Shown here: positions 8,980 through 16,844 of the stretch, piece by piece | Layout: each line of letters starts with the position of its first letter | How positions within the stretch are numbered: the stretch's first letter is position 1 | Assembly: GCF_047123305.1 (NCBI RefSeq) | Contig: NZ_CP138918.1 | Location: 1,674,001-1,738,000, forward strand | From: Thalassobius sp047123305 | GTDB lineage: Bacteria; Pseudomonadota; Alphaproteobacteria; Rhodobacterales; Rhodobacteraceae | Reading direction: 5' to 3' | Length of the DNA stretch: 64,000 bases | The notes under the pieces: model-generated | What the model saw: only the letters and a program-made list of their open reading frames with translations | Database searches by the model: none | Told to the model about the DNA's origin: nothing | Position numbers and translations under genes: made by a program

Positions 8980-9243
8980 GTGACGGAGGCAGATCTATCG
9001 AACTGGGCCACGGCCCAAGAGATCACCGTGCGGGTCACCCCCAAAGCGTCGCGCAACCGGATCACCGTGGAGGCCGGTCAGGTCTGGGTCTATGTCACCA
9101 CGGTGCCCGAAGGCGGCAAGGCCAATGCAGCGGTGCAAAAGCTGCTGGCCAAAGCACTGGGAGTGGCAAAGTCACAGCTGACGCTGGTCCGCGGCCAGAC
9201 CAGCCGGGACAAGACCTTCAAGATCGTGCGTTCGCAGGATTAA
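8980..9243 (+). CDS. DUF167 (YggU-like) family protein
   Basis: 87 residues. The core ITVRVTPKASRNRI, then VYVTTVPEGGKANAAVQKLLAK, is the DUF167 signature (a small alpha/beta fold of unknown role). The start is taken as GTG 8980: a GGGGAG lies about 9 bases upstream and family similarity begins shortly after, although the frame is open much further back with no homologous sequence. The stop overlaps the 3' end of the convergent 80-residue gene by four bases. Confidence 0.88.
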   Translation: MTEADLSNWATAQEITVRVTPKASRNRITVEAGQVWVYVTTVPEGGKANAAVQKLLAKALGVAKSQLTLVRGQTSRDKTFKIVRSQD

Positions 9244-9482
9244 CCTGTTGTTTCCTGACGCAGCTTATAGACCCCTTCCGGCAGGTCCAAAGCGGCGGCC
9301 AGCTCTTGCAACTGATGCAGCGACAGGGTGATTTTCTTCACCTCATCGTCGCGTGGATCATATTGCTCCAGCGTCACACATTCCTGAAAGGCGTGGATGG
9401 CGATGTCTTCTTGCAAGGGCGTGCCGCCCTCATCAATCAAGGTCACCACCGTCGCGTCGAAGTCATGTTCGATTGTAAACAT
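9240..9482 (-). CDS. Small conserved hypothetical protein
   Basis: 80 residues, acidic, no membrane segment. It begins MFTIEHDFDATVVTLIDEGG and ends in KITLSLHQLQELAAALDLP, which reads like a short beta-strand/helix domain. I recall similar unnamed proteins in Rhodobacteraceae but cannot name a family. ATG 9482 has a GGAG only two bases upstream, shorter than ideal. The frame is open another 510 bases upstream, but that stretch is antisense to the M48 gene and is not believed coding. Confidence 0.65.
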   Translation of the reverse strand: MFTIEHDFDATVVTLIDEGGTPLQEDIAIHAFQECVTLEQYDPRDDEVKKITLSLHQLQELAAALDLPEGVYKLRQETTG

Positions 9483-9605
9483 AACTCCACGATAGGCGAT
9501 CCTGACGATCTGACAAGCGGTTAACCGATGGATACGCCTCAGGCGTGCAGAAACACTGGCATGCGCGCGAAAGGGTGCTAGATAAAGAGGGAAGGGATTG
9601 GTTTC

Positions 9606-10292
9606 ATGCGTTTCTTTGCAGCACTTCTCAGTTTGGCGGGCCTGACCGCCTGTACGGTTGCTCCGATTGATGGGGTGCAGGGCTCTTTGGACGGGATTGG
9701 CGCCCGGCCTGCGGTGGCCCAGTTTGTTGCCGTGGTAGAGATTGTGGAGCCGATTGCTGAACGCGAATGCCGCCGCCGCGCACTGGGCCACAACTGTGAT
9801 TTTCTGATCGTGGTCGACGACCGGCGCGGCCAACCCGCCAACGCGCATCAGTTCCTCAGCGACACCGGACAACCGGTACTGGCCTTTAACTACGCGCTGC
9901 TTAAATCGGTCCGCAATGCTGATGAGCTGGCCTTTGTCATGGGCCACGAGGCTGCGCATCACATCGAGGGCCATCTGGAAAAACAGCACCAAAGCGCCTT
10001 GCAGGGGGCAGCCATTCTAGGGGGGCTTGTCACCATGCGCGGCGGCAACAACAAAGAGATTGCCGAAGCGCAGGAGCTGGGCGCGATCCTTGGGGCGCGC
10101 CGCTACTCCAAAGACTTCGAGTTGGAGGCCGACGCGCTGGGGGCCATCATCACATTGAAAGCCGGCTTTGATCCGGTCAAAGGGGCCGAGTTCTTCACCC
10201 GTCTGCCCGATCCCGGCAACCAGTTCCTTGGCACCCACCCGCCCAATGCCGATCGCATGGCGACTGTTCGCAAGGCCGTTGCTGCCCTATAA
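9606..10292 (+). CDS. M48 family metallopeptidase, lipoprotein
   Basis: 228 residues. The N-terminus MRFFAALLSLAGLTAC is a lipoprotein signal with cleavage before C16, so the protein should be anchored in a membrane facing the periplasm. The zinc site is HEAAH in VMGHEAAHHIEGH, with the third ligand expected in the later FELEADALGA segment (the ExxxD motif of M48). The C-terminal THPPNADRMA is also typical of this family (BepA/LoiP-like single-domain proteases). Probable role is envelope protein quality control. It lies seven bases before the yigZ-like gene. Confidence 0.9.
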   Translation: MRFFAALLSLAGLTACTVAPIDGVQGSLDGIGARPAVAQFVAVVEIVEPIAERECRRRALGHNCDFLIVVDDRRGQPANAHQFLSDTGQPVLAFNYALLKSVRNADELAFVMGHEAAHHIEGHLEKQHQSALQGAAILGGLVTMRGGNNKEIAEAQELGAILGARRYSKDFELEADALGAIITLKAGFDPVKGAEFFTRLPDPGNQFLGTHPPNADRMATVRKAVAAL

Positions 10293-10299
10293 GCCCGCC

Positions 10300-10665
10300 A
10301 TGAAGTCTGAAATCCATCAAATCGAAAATGTCGTAAGCGACCGCGGATCGCGCTACGCGGTGTCCGGCGGTGTGGTTCGAGACGCGGCAGAGGTTGCCGC
10401 GTTTCTCAAACAACTCAAACGCGCGAAGAAATATGCCAAGGCGACACATAACACCTGGGCCATGCTGCAATCCGACGGCACCCAGCGCAAAGGCGACGAT
10501 GGCGAAAGTGGCGCGGGTAACGTGATTCTGCGGATGCTGGAACGGCAGGATTTACGGGATCATATTATCGTAGTTACACGGTGGTACGGCGGCAAACATC
10601 TGGGCGGGGACCGTTTTCGACATGTGCAAACCTGCGTGAATGCCTATTTTGAGGCACATCTTTGA
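10300..10665 (+). CDS. Short YigZ/IMPACT-family protein
   Basis: 121 residues matching only the N-terminal IMPACT domain: H..TWAMLQSDGT, DDGESGAG, VVTRWYGGKHLGGDRF are the family's conserved stretches. Usual YigZ proteins are about 200 residues with a second ferredoxin-like domain, which is missing here; the frame simply ends, so this looks like a genuine short form and not a broken gene. Role unknown (IMPACT proteins affect translation control in eukaryotes). ATG 10300 lies seven bases after the M48 stop, so the two are likely co-transcribed. Confidence 0.8.
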   Translation: MKSEIHQIENVVSDRGSRYAVSGGVVRDAAEVAAFLKQLKRAKKYAKATHNTWAMLQSDGTQRKGDDGESGAGNVILRMLERQDLRDHIIVVTRWYGGKHLGGDRFRHVQTCVNAYFEAHL

Positions 10666-10672
10666 ATAAGGT

Positions 10673-10714
10673 TTGACCCAGATCAAATGCGCCTTTGGCG
10701 TGTATGGGTATTGT
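10673..10714 (+). promoter_or_regulatory. FNR/FnrL-type class II promoter before the DUF6455 array
   Basis: TTGAC-CCAG-ATCAA (10673-10686) matches the FNR/FnrL half-sites with the correct four-base spacer. A -10-like TATTGT lies at 10709-10714. If the start site is 10721, the box centre is exactly at -41.5 and the hexamer at -12 to -7, the geometry of a class II FNR-activated promoter. The leader to the first ATG is then 28 bases. Sites seen directly; oxygen control is inferred. Confidence 0.7.
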
Positions 10715-10748
10715 CGAGTCTCAAACACATTATTGCTGCGAGACCCCC

Positions 10749-11027
10749 ATGCAAAGCAATCGCCCCACCGCAGAACATACTGCGTTGTTCCACCAAATGG
10801 CCGAAGCCATGGGTGTGAACCTTGAACAAGAGATCCTGGCCGGACGGCTGGATTTGGATACTCTCACCAATTCGATCCAGCGCTGCAAGGGCTGCGGCGG
10901 CCCCAAAGCCTGCGCCAAATGGTTGGAACATGCCGAAGTCGGCGCAGAACCGGACGCACCCGGCTATTGCCGCAACGCCTCGATGCTGAAAATGCAGCAG
11001 GTGCTGGCCCGATTGAAACAGGGTTGA
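10749..11027 (+). CDS. DUF6455 family protein, copy 1
   Basis: 92 residues with no signal peptide. The conserved part is RCKGCGGPKACAKWL followed about 20 residues later by YCRN, giving the pattern C-x2-C-x5-C ... C-x-N shared with the three genes that follow. Four spaced cysteines could hold a zinc ion or an Fe-S cluster; no function is known for DUF6455. ATG 10749 is chosen because similarity to the sister copies begins after it. It is first behind the FNR-type promoter, so it is probably induced when oxygen falls. Its N-terminal helix (MAEAMGVNLEQ) aligns with the same region of the other copies. Confidence 0.85.
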   Translation: MQSNRPTAEHTALFHQMAEAMGVNLEQEILAGRLDLDTLTNSIQRCKGCGGPKACAKWLEHAEVGAEPDAPGYCRNASMLKMQQVLARLKQG

Positions 11028-11093
11028 TCCTGCTCAAGGCGTGGCGTGTTCCGCCTGGTTATCCTCGCTTCACCTCAACAGGAGATCAGAGCG

Positions 11094-11369
11094 ATGAAAC
11101 CACTGGGACAGTTGAAACGTCATTTCTGGCTGGCAAAGCGGATGGCCAAAACCTCTGGTGTGGATCTGGCTGAGGCCCGCGCCGAAGGGGATCTGAGCCA
11201 TAAGGACTGGGCCAGTATGGTGCAGCGGTGCCGGGCCTGTTCCGATCCCGAACGCTGCGCCCGCTGGCTGGACAATCCGGAACGTCTTGAGGGGGCTGAA
11301 ACCCCGCTGGCGTTTTGTGAAAACAAAACCCGGTTTCAGGATCTGAAAACAGCCAAGGCGGAGCGCTGA
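11094..11369 (+). CDS. DUF6455 family protein, copy 2
   Basis: 91 residues. After the helix HFWLAKRMAKTSGVDL comes RCRACSDPERCARWL and then FCEN, the same C-x2-C-x5-C ... C-x-N frame as its neighbours. AGGAGA stands 8 bases before ATG 11094. The gene lies 66 bases after copy 1 and one base before copy 3, all on the same strand, so an operon is likely. Paralogues are diverged (I estimate about a third identical residues by eye), so the duplication is not recent. Confidence 0.85.
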   Translation: MKPLGQLKRHFWLAKRMAKTSGVDLAEARAEGDLSHKDWASMVQRCRACSDPERCARWLDNPERLEGAETPLAFCENKTRFQDLKTAKAER

Positions 11370-11370
11370 G

Positions 11371-11637
11371 ATGGGACGGATCATTCCGCTGGGCGCGCCG
11401 GAACGCCACTTCTGGCTGACCCGTTCGATGGCCCGCTCCATCGATGTCAGCCTGTCCGAGGCGATGGCCGAAGGCCAGCTCAGCCCGCAGGGCTACGCCG
11501 AACTGGTGACCCGTTGTCGCCAATGCCCCCATGTGGAAGCCTGCCAGCAATGGCTGGGCTCCGCTGATGCGGTGAATGCGGACCAGGTGCCGGATAACTG
11601 CCTGAATGCCACAATCCTGAACCGGTTGCGGCGCTGA
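11371..11637 (+). CDS. DUF6455 family protein, copy 3
   Basis: 88 residues: helix HFWLTRSMARSIDVSL, cysteine module RCRQCPHVEACQQWL and NCLN near the end. The start ATG lies one base after the copy 2 stop, with GGAG in the end of copy 2 eight bases upstream, so translation is likely coupled. Shares HFWL with copy 2, making these two the closest pair in the array. Cytoplasmic, function unknown. Confidence 0.85.
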   Translation: MGRIIPLGAPERHFWLTRSMARSIDVSLSEAMAEGQLSPQGYAELVTRCRQCPHVEACQQWLGSADAVNADQVPDNCLNATILNRLRR

Positions 11638-11665
11638 CATAAACGCCCGAAGCTGAGGACCCCCA

Positions 11666-11935
11666 ATGAGCTTCTTTGACCGACTGGTTCGCAATGTGGA
11701 CCTGATGCCCCGTGTGGCCAAACGCCTTGGGATCGACTGGACCCGCTGAATGTCCAGCGATCCCTATGCCGCCAGCACCTACCGTGACGCCCTGATGCGT
11801 TGTGCCGAATGCCCCCATGACGGGGCCTGCCGCGCCTGGCTGGACAAAACCGTCACCAGCGAAGCTGCGCCAGACTATTGCCGCAATCGCCAGATGCTGG
11901 ACCGCCTGCGGCTGCGTGACGATGAGGCGGTATAG
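11666..11935 (+). pseudogene. DUF6455 copy 4, split by an in-frame TGA
   Basis: One reading frame encodes a 27-residue N-terminal half ending in GIDWTR, then TGA at 11747-11749, then directly ATG 11750 and a 61-residue C-terminal half with RCAECPHDGACRAWL and YCRN. Read through the stop, the whole aligns without gaps to copies 1-3; the stop falls at a helix position occupied by Ala or Glu in the sisters. GAGGA lies 7 bases before ATG 11666. Either a recent nonsense mutation, or two peptides made by stop-start reinitiation that could reassociate. The cysteine module itself is intact in the second half. Recoding as selenocysteine is unlikely because the sisters have no Cys there. Confidence 0.75.
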
Positions 11936-12116
11936 CCCGCCGCGCGGGCAAGGCGCAGCAGGGCGGACAGTGTTTGGTAGGGGTTGAGAGCCCGCCCCGC
12001 ACCTCCGTAACGGCCGGAAGCAGAGGTAATACGCGCGCGTGTGAGCGTTCCGTCAGGGAAATCCCGCTTGACCGGTGAATTTCTTCGGGCCATGACAGCG
12101 GACCGGAGGAAAGACC

Positions 12117-12464
12117 ATGGAATTCATCACCCACCTGCGCAACCGCTGCATCTGGAGCTGGCACGGCTGGCTGGACAGCTGGCGGACCGAGGCCTCTTTC
12201 CGCAGCTGGATCTGGGCCAATCTGGCCTCTGCCGCGCTGGCGTTTTACCTGCCGCTGGACAGTGGCGAACGCGCGCTGATCCTGGCGCTGGGCGTGCTGG
12301 TGCTGGCGATGGAACTGATGAATTCAGCGATAGAGCGGGTGGTGGATTATATCTCGCTCGAGCAACATGAGATGGCCAAAAAAGCCAAAGACGCTGGCTC
12401 CGCCGCGGTTGCCGTGACCGCCATCGCCGCCGGTATAGCCTGGGTGGTGGTGCTCTGGGAGTGA
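12117..12464 (+). CDS. dgkA: Diacylglycerol kinase
   Basis: 115 residues, a three-helix membrane kinase that phosphorylates diacylglycerol to phosphatidic acid for lipid recycling. The signature ELMNSAIERVVDYIS (about residues 62-76) contains the catalytic and metal-binding Glu residues. The helices are at about 32-50, 53-70 and 95-113. GGAGGAAAG lies just before ATG. The 181 bases between the DUF6455 array and this gene hold no other gene, so it may be read from the same transcript or its own promoter. Confidence 0.92.
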   Translation: MEFITHLRNRCIWSWHGWLDSWRTEASFRSWIWANLASAALAFYLPLDSGERALILALGVLVLAMELMNSAIERVVDYISLEQHEMAKKAKDAGSAAVAVTAIAAGIAWVVVLWE

Positions 12465-12491
12465 GTCCCAAAGCTAAATCAAAGATTTGGC

Positions 12492-12704
12492 AGCGCCCGA
12501 CCCTCCCTACGGGATGGTTCAGGTGCCTTTGCCGCCGCTAACGCCGTCAGGTCCATTCATTAGTGAGGTCGCGCCCGAGCCCGAGGGCGGGGTGCCGTGA
12601 CGCGCTACCTTTTCGGCCCTAACAACGTTTATTCGCCTCGAAACGTTGCCATTCGCGCCCGCCCTTCGGGGCGGGGTCGGGCGCGACCGGGGCGTGCGCC
12701 CCGG
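12492..12704. repeat. Cluster of palindromes between dgkA and rimO
   Basis: The 251-base gap between the convergent genes holds several inverted repeats: CAACGTTT/AAACGTTG (12623-12648, ten-base loop); GCGCCCG/CGGGCGC (12655-12684) enclosing a CCC-TTCG-GGG core; CCGGGGC/GCCCCGG (12687-12704). A GTCGCGCCCGA (12568-12578) also pairs with TCGGGCGCGAC (12677-12687), and a half-copy GCGCCCGACC sits at 12493. This resembles REP/BIME-like intergenic repeats and could act as a two-way terminator. No gene is seen here. Confidence 0.65.
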
Positions 12705-12715
12705 GGGGATTGGCG

Positions 12716-14092
12716 TTAGCGTTTCAGCTGACCCCAGAGGTCATATTCCCCAGCTTCATCCACTTCAACGCTGACAATGTCCCCGACGGACAAGCCTTCG
12801 GTGCCTTCGTCGATGAACAGGTTGCCGTCGATCTCGGGGGCGTCGGCTTTGGTGCGGCAGGTGGCGATGCCGTCTGCGTCGATGTCATCGACGATCACAT
12901 CCATCACCTGACCCACTTTGGCGGCCAGTTTGGCTTCGGAAATGGCCTGTGCCTTTTCCATGAAGCGCTCCCAACGCTCTTGTTTGACCTCATCCGGCAC
13001 ATGGTCGGGCAGCGCGGCGGAGCGGGCGCCTTCGACGTTTTCGTATTGGAAGCAACCAACGCGATCCAGCTGTGCTTCGTCCATCCAGTCCAGCAGGGTC
13101 TGGAACTCTGCCTCCGTCTCGCCGGGGTAGCCCACGATGAAGGTTGAGCGCAGGGTGATTTCAGGACAGATGGACCGCCATTCGGCGATCCGGTCCAGGG
13201 TCCGCTCTGCCGCCGCAGGCCGCGCCATACGTTTCAGCACATCGGTGTGGGCGTGCTGGAAGGGGATGTCCAGATAGGGCAGCACCAGCCCCTCGGCCAT
13301 CAGCGGGATCAGCTCGCGCACATGGGGGTAGGGGTAGATGTAATGCAGCCGCACCCACGCCCCAAGTGAGCCCAGATCGCGCGCCAGATCGGTGATATGG
13401 CTGCGGTAGCCGCGCTCGGTCTCATGTTTGCGGTCCAGACCATAGGCCGAGGTGTCCTGCGAGATGACCAGCAGTTCCTTGACACCGTTTTCCACCAGTT
13501 TCTCAGCCTCGCGCATCACCGCAAAGGCAGGACGCGACGCCAGTTTGCCGCGCATGTCGGGGATGATGCAGAATTTGCACCTGTGGTTACAGCCCTCGGA
13601 AATCTTCAGATAGCTATAATGGCGGGGGGTCAGGCTGACACCTGAGGCCGGCAGTAGATCGACAAAGGGATCGGGGCTGGGGGGCACCGCGCCATGCACC
13701 GCGTCCAGCACCTGTTCGTATTGATGTGGGCCGGTAACAGCCAGCACCTTGGGGTGTACGCCAGTGATATACTCGGGCTCTGCCCCCAGACAGCCGGTGA
13801 CAATGACCTTGCCGTTTTCGTTCAACGCCTCGCCAATCGCCTCAAGGCTTTCGGCCTTGGCGCTGTCTAGGAAGCCACAGGTGTTCACGATCACCGCGTC
13901 CGCACCAGTGTAATCAGGTGAGATGCCATAGCCCTCGGCCCGCAGGCGGGTCAGGATCCGCTCGCTGTCCACCAGGGCCTTAGGACAGCCAAGGGACACC
14001 ATACCGATGGTCGGCTGGCCGTCACGAGGTGTGTCGCTGATCTGGGCACGGGGGGCGAGGTCGGGGCGTAGCTCTGGCGGATTGCTGGTCAT
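12716..14092 (-). CDS. rimO: Ribosomal protein S12 methylthiotransferase RimO
   Basis: About 458 residues. Radical-SAM enzyme that adds a methylthio group to the conserved Asp of ribosomal protein S12. N-terminal UPF0004 domain with cysteines in SLGCPKA, NTCGF and TGCLGAEP (second Fe-S cluster); radical-SAM motif EGCNHRCKFCIIP (CxxxCxxC) near the middle; C-terminal TRAM domain. ATG 14092 is chosen because homologues begin MTSNPPELRPDLAP-like; ATG codons at 14101 and 14170 are also in frame, and none has a strong Shine-Dalgarno sequence except a GGAAG before 14170. Divergent from asmA. Confidence 0.95.
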   Translation of the reverse strand: MTSNPPELRPDLAPRAQISDTPRDGQPTIGMVSLGCPKALVDSERILTRLRAEGYGISPDYTGADAVIVNTCGFLDSAKAESLEAIGEALNENGKVIVTGCLGAEPEYITGVHPKVLAVTGPHQYEQVLDAVHGAVPPSPDPFVDLLPASGVSLTPRHYSYLKISEGCNHRCKFCIIPDMRGKLASRPAFAVMREAEKLVENGVKELLVISQDTSAYGLDRKHETERGYRSHITDLARDLGSLGAWVRLHYIYPYPHVRELIPLMAEGLVLPYLDIPFQHAHTDVLKRMARPAAAERTLDRIAEWRSICPEITLRSTFIVGYPGETEAEFQTLLDWMDEAQLDRVGCFQYENVEGARSAALPDHVPDEVKQERWERFMEKAQAISEAKLAAKVGQVMDVIVDDIDADGIATCRTKADAPEIDGNLFIDEGTEGLSVGDIVSVEVDEAGEYDLWGQLKR

Positions 14093-14241
14093 GGGCGGCA
14101 TATAGTGGAGCGTTCTGCGCGTGGCAAAGGCTTTTCGCCGCTGAGGGTCCAGATGACAGCCTTGTTTCATTGTTCTTCCGGGGGCGCTGGCCTAGGCTTG
14201 GCCTTGAGGCAAGAGAAGACTTACGGGGAAGGGGGCCGCCA

Positions 14242-16173
14242 ATGCGCTGGCTGTTTCGACTGATCGGGATTGTGGTGTTGCTGGCCGTTGTGCTGGTGGC
14301 GGGGCTGCTGATGCTGCCGGGGGACAAGATCGCCAAGGTGGCGCTGGACCAGATCGAGGCGCAGACCGGGCGGGCAGTGACGCTGAAGGGGGAAACCCGT
14401 CTGAGCTATTACCCCGTTCTGGGTGCCCGCACCGGTGCGCTGGAAATTGCCAATGCGGATTGGTCCCACACCGGCCCGCTGCTGACGGCCGAGGGGCTGA
14501 AGGTTGGTGTGGATCTGACGGCGCTTCTGGCGGGCGACATCAAAATCACCGGGCTCGAGCTGCTGTCGCCCGCGGTGCTGCTGGAACGGCACAGCGACGG
14601 GCGCGCCAATTGGGAGATTGGCGTTGATGGCATTGCGCCTTCCGGTCAGGCGTTCACAGGTTCGTCAAATGCGCTGGCCCTGTCGCTGGACAGAGCGCTG
14701 ATTGCAGGCGGCAGTCTACGCTATCTGGATCATGGCACCGGCACAGACCTGTTGGTGGAGGATCTGGCACTGGATCTCAGCTGGCCGGTCTATCGCGGCA
14801 AAGCTGGATTTGCCCTCTCCGCGCGTCCCGCCGGAATGGAAGAGATTGCCGTTCAGGGTGAAGTTGCGGATCTGGCGGCCCTGATCGAGGGGCAGGTGAC
14901 AAAAGTAACCGCCACCGCCAGCCTGCCGGAAACAGTGGCGCAATTCAGTGGCCTTGTGGGCCTGCCATCGCAGCTGCAGGCCAATGTGTCTTTCAGTACC
15001 ACGAACAGTGCCGTTGCATTTGCCGCGCTGGGCATTCCTGACGTCCAGCTGCCGCAGGGCTTGGGGCAGGTGGCGCAGGTGTCCGGCAATGTCACCGTGA
15101 CCGATGGCACACAGCTTAGCCTGCGCGAGGCATCGCTGCGCCTGGATCAGAACAGCTTTACCTGGGCAGCAGATCTGGATCTGTCGGGGCCGCGGCCCAA
15201 CCTCACTGCCCGTTTCAGTGGCGGGGCGTTGGATTTCAGCCAGCTGGGCGGTGGTGAAACCACGGCTGGCGAAGGCTCTGTGCTGCAAGACGGCTGGTCC
15301 AAGGCCCCGATCGACGCCTCTGCCCTTGCCCTGCTGAACGAGCAGGTCTCTTTGACAGCGCCGTCGCTGAAACTGCCGGGACTCAACTTTGACCGGCTGG
15401 AACTGCGGGCCGATCTGGACCGCTCCCGTCTGGTTGTGGCGCTGAAAGAACTGTCTGGCTACGGCGGTGGCTTTGCCGGTCAGGTGGTGGCCAACAACCG
15501 CTCCGGTCTCAGCGTGGGCGGCGATGTGCGGGCCACCGGCGTCGACATGCAATCTCTGCTGGGCGATCTGATCGGTGTGACCCGCTTCACAGGGCAGGCC
15601 GATGCCCATGTCGCCTATCTGGGCGTGGGGCAATCGCTGCACCAGATCATGCATTCGCTGTCGGGCGATGGCGCCCTTAATATGGGACGCGGCACTATCG
15701 AGGGCATTGATCTGGACAGTCTGATGCGGCAAGGGCTGGTCACTGGCGGTACCACGGTGTTTGACAGCCTTACCGCCACCTTCACGATGCAAAACGGCGA
15801 CCTAAACAATCCAGACCTGTTGCTGCAATTGCCTGTGGTCAACGCCACGGGCATGGGTCGGGTGGGGCTGGGCAATATGGACATCGACTACCTGTTCACC
15901 CCGCAAATCGGCTCTCTCGAAAATCAGGGGGGGCTGGCCATTCCGGTGCGGATCAAAGGCCCCTGGGCCGCCCCAAAGGTCTGGCCGGATCTGGAAAAGG
16001 CCATCGACCTGAACCTGAAAGAGGAAAAGGCCAAGGCGAAGGCCGAATTGGAAAACAAAGTCTCCAAAGAACTGGGCCTGGATCAACAGGACGGCGAAAG
16101 CCTGGAAGACGCGGCCAAACGCAAGCTGGAAGAAGAAGTGCTGAAAGGCCTCGGCAATCTGTTCAAAAACTGA
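14242..16173 (+). CDS. AsmA family protein
   Basis: 643 residues. One N-terminal membrane helix (about 7-25) anchors a large periplasmic domain; the segments GDKIAKVALDQIEAQTGRAVTLKGE and LSYYPVLGARTG are the usual AsmA opening, and the C-terminal part TGMGRVGLGNMDIDYLFTP is the family's conserved end. AsmA-like proteins are predicted bridge-like lipid-transfer or outer-membrane biogenesis factors. The last 60 residues are a charged Lys/Glu tail. GGGGAAGGGGG precedes ATG 14242. Monocistronic, convergent with the lytic transglycosylase gene (12 bases between stops). Confidence 0.9.
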   Translation: MRWLFRLIGIVVLLAVVLVAGLLMLPGDKIAKVALDQIEAQTGRAVTLKGETRLSYYPVLGARTGALEIANADWSHTGPLLTAEGLKVGVDLTALLAGDIKITGLELLSPAVLLERHSDGRANWEIGVDGIAPSGQAFTGSSNALALSLDRALIAGGSLRYLDHGTGTDLLVEDLALDLSWPVYRGKAGFALSARPAGMEEIAVQGEVADLAALIEGQVTKVTATASLPETVAQFSGLVGLPSQLQANVSFSTTNSAVAFAALGIPDVQLPQGLGQVAQVSGNVTVTDGTQLSLREASLRLDQNSFTWAADLDLSGPRPNLTARFSGGALDFSQLGGGETTAGEGSVLQDGWSKAPIDASALALLNEQVSLTAPSLKLPGLNFDRLELRADLDRSRLVVALKELSGYGGGFAGQVVANNRSGLSVGGDVRATGVDMQSLLGDLIGVTRFTGQADAHVAYLGVGQSLHQIMHSLSGDGALNMGRGTIEGIDLDSLMRQGLVTGGTTVFDSLTATFTMQNGDLNNPDLLLQLPVVNATGMGRVGLGNMDIDYLFTPQIGSLENQGGLAIPVRIKGPWAAPKVWPDLEKAIDLNLKEEKAKAKAELENKVSKELGLDQQDGESLEDAAKRKLEEEVLKGLGNLFKN

Positions 16174-16185
16174 CGGCGGCCGCGC

Positions 16186-16644
16186 CTAGCTGCGCAGCCC
16201 CGTTTCATACAGCAACCCACGCCGCTTGGCCTCATAATAATAGCCGCGCGCATACCACATGACGGCTTTCTGCTCGTCCCCATCAGACACCAACCAGGCC
16301 CCGCGCAGGTATTTCACCGCGTAGGTCAGGTTGGTCTCCGCATCCAGCAAATCGCTGGGCTGGCCGCGAAACCCCATCGTGCGCGCGGTTTGCGGCAGGA
16401 TCTGCATCAATCCCCAATAGGGGCCATTGCGCGCCTCAGGCCGGTAGGTGCTTTCGCGCTGCACCACCCGATGCACCAGCGACCGTGGCACCTGATAGAG
16501 ATCGGCATATTTGTTGATCAGCACCCGCAGCTGAGGCGTTTCATTGGGATAAAGCGGCAGCTCATCGGCCGGCGGCGCGCTGCGGCGGCCACAGGCGGCC
16601 AGCATCAAGCCAGATAAAACAAAGAAACGGCGGGAATAACGCAT
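16186..16644 (-). CDS. Lytic transglycosylase domain lipoprotein
   Basis: 152 residues. The signal MRYSRRFFVLSGLMLAAC has a lipobox ending in Cys18. The SLT domain follows: catalytic Glu in VVQRESTYRPEA, then GPYWGLMQILPQTARTMGF and NLTYAVKYLRG. It cleaves peptidoglycan between MurNAc and GlcNAc, giving anhydro ends. Small size (domain only) fits the Rhodobacteraceae SLT lipoproteins. GGAGG lies nine bases before ATG 16644; a GTG directly upstream is also in frame. Confidence 0.9.
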   Translation of the reverse strand: MRYSRRFFVLSGLMLAACGRRSAPPADELPLYPNETPQLRVLINKYADLYQVPRSLVHRVVQRESTYRPEARNGPYWGLMQILPQTARTMGFRGQPSDLLDAETNLTYAVKYLRGAWLVSDGDEQKAVMWYARGYYYEAKRRGLLYETGLRS

Positions 16645-16734
16645 CACGGAAAACCTCCAACTGGCGCCAGACTATCCAGCCCCAATGCGACTTCCCAGAA
16701 GGTAAAAGGCCTCCGGCCATTTCCTGCCGAAGGC

Positions 16735-16808
16735 GTTTCTTCTTGGGACAAATATCCTGGGGTGAATGGGGGCCTCTATAAGGACCCCAGAGGGGCAAAG
16801 CCCCTCCC
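16735..16808 (-). repeat. Intergenic double-hairpin repeat, copy A
   Basis: Read on the minus strand: a first hairpin AGGGGC-TTT-GCCCCT, a second less regular stem GGGGTCC ... GAGGCCCC, then CATTCACCCCAGGATATTT and CCAAGAAGAA. It lies just after the argF stop in the sense direction. Same element as at 17791, 55604 and 57781. Confidence 0.7.
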
Positions 16809-16844
16809 TTTATCAGACCCACTAGCGCAGCATCACACGCGCCG

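Noticed and set aside
11747..11749. TGA of DUF6455 copy 4 as selenocysteine
   Set aside because: Sister proteins have Ala/Glu at this position, an ATG follows directly, and no SECIS-like stem is evident just downstream.
12005..12040. SRP-RNA-like GGCCGGAAGCAG motif
   Set aside because: Lacks the full GGAAGGAAGCAG loop and flanking pairing of domain IV; chance match.
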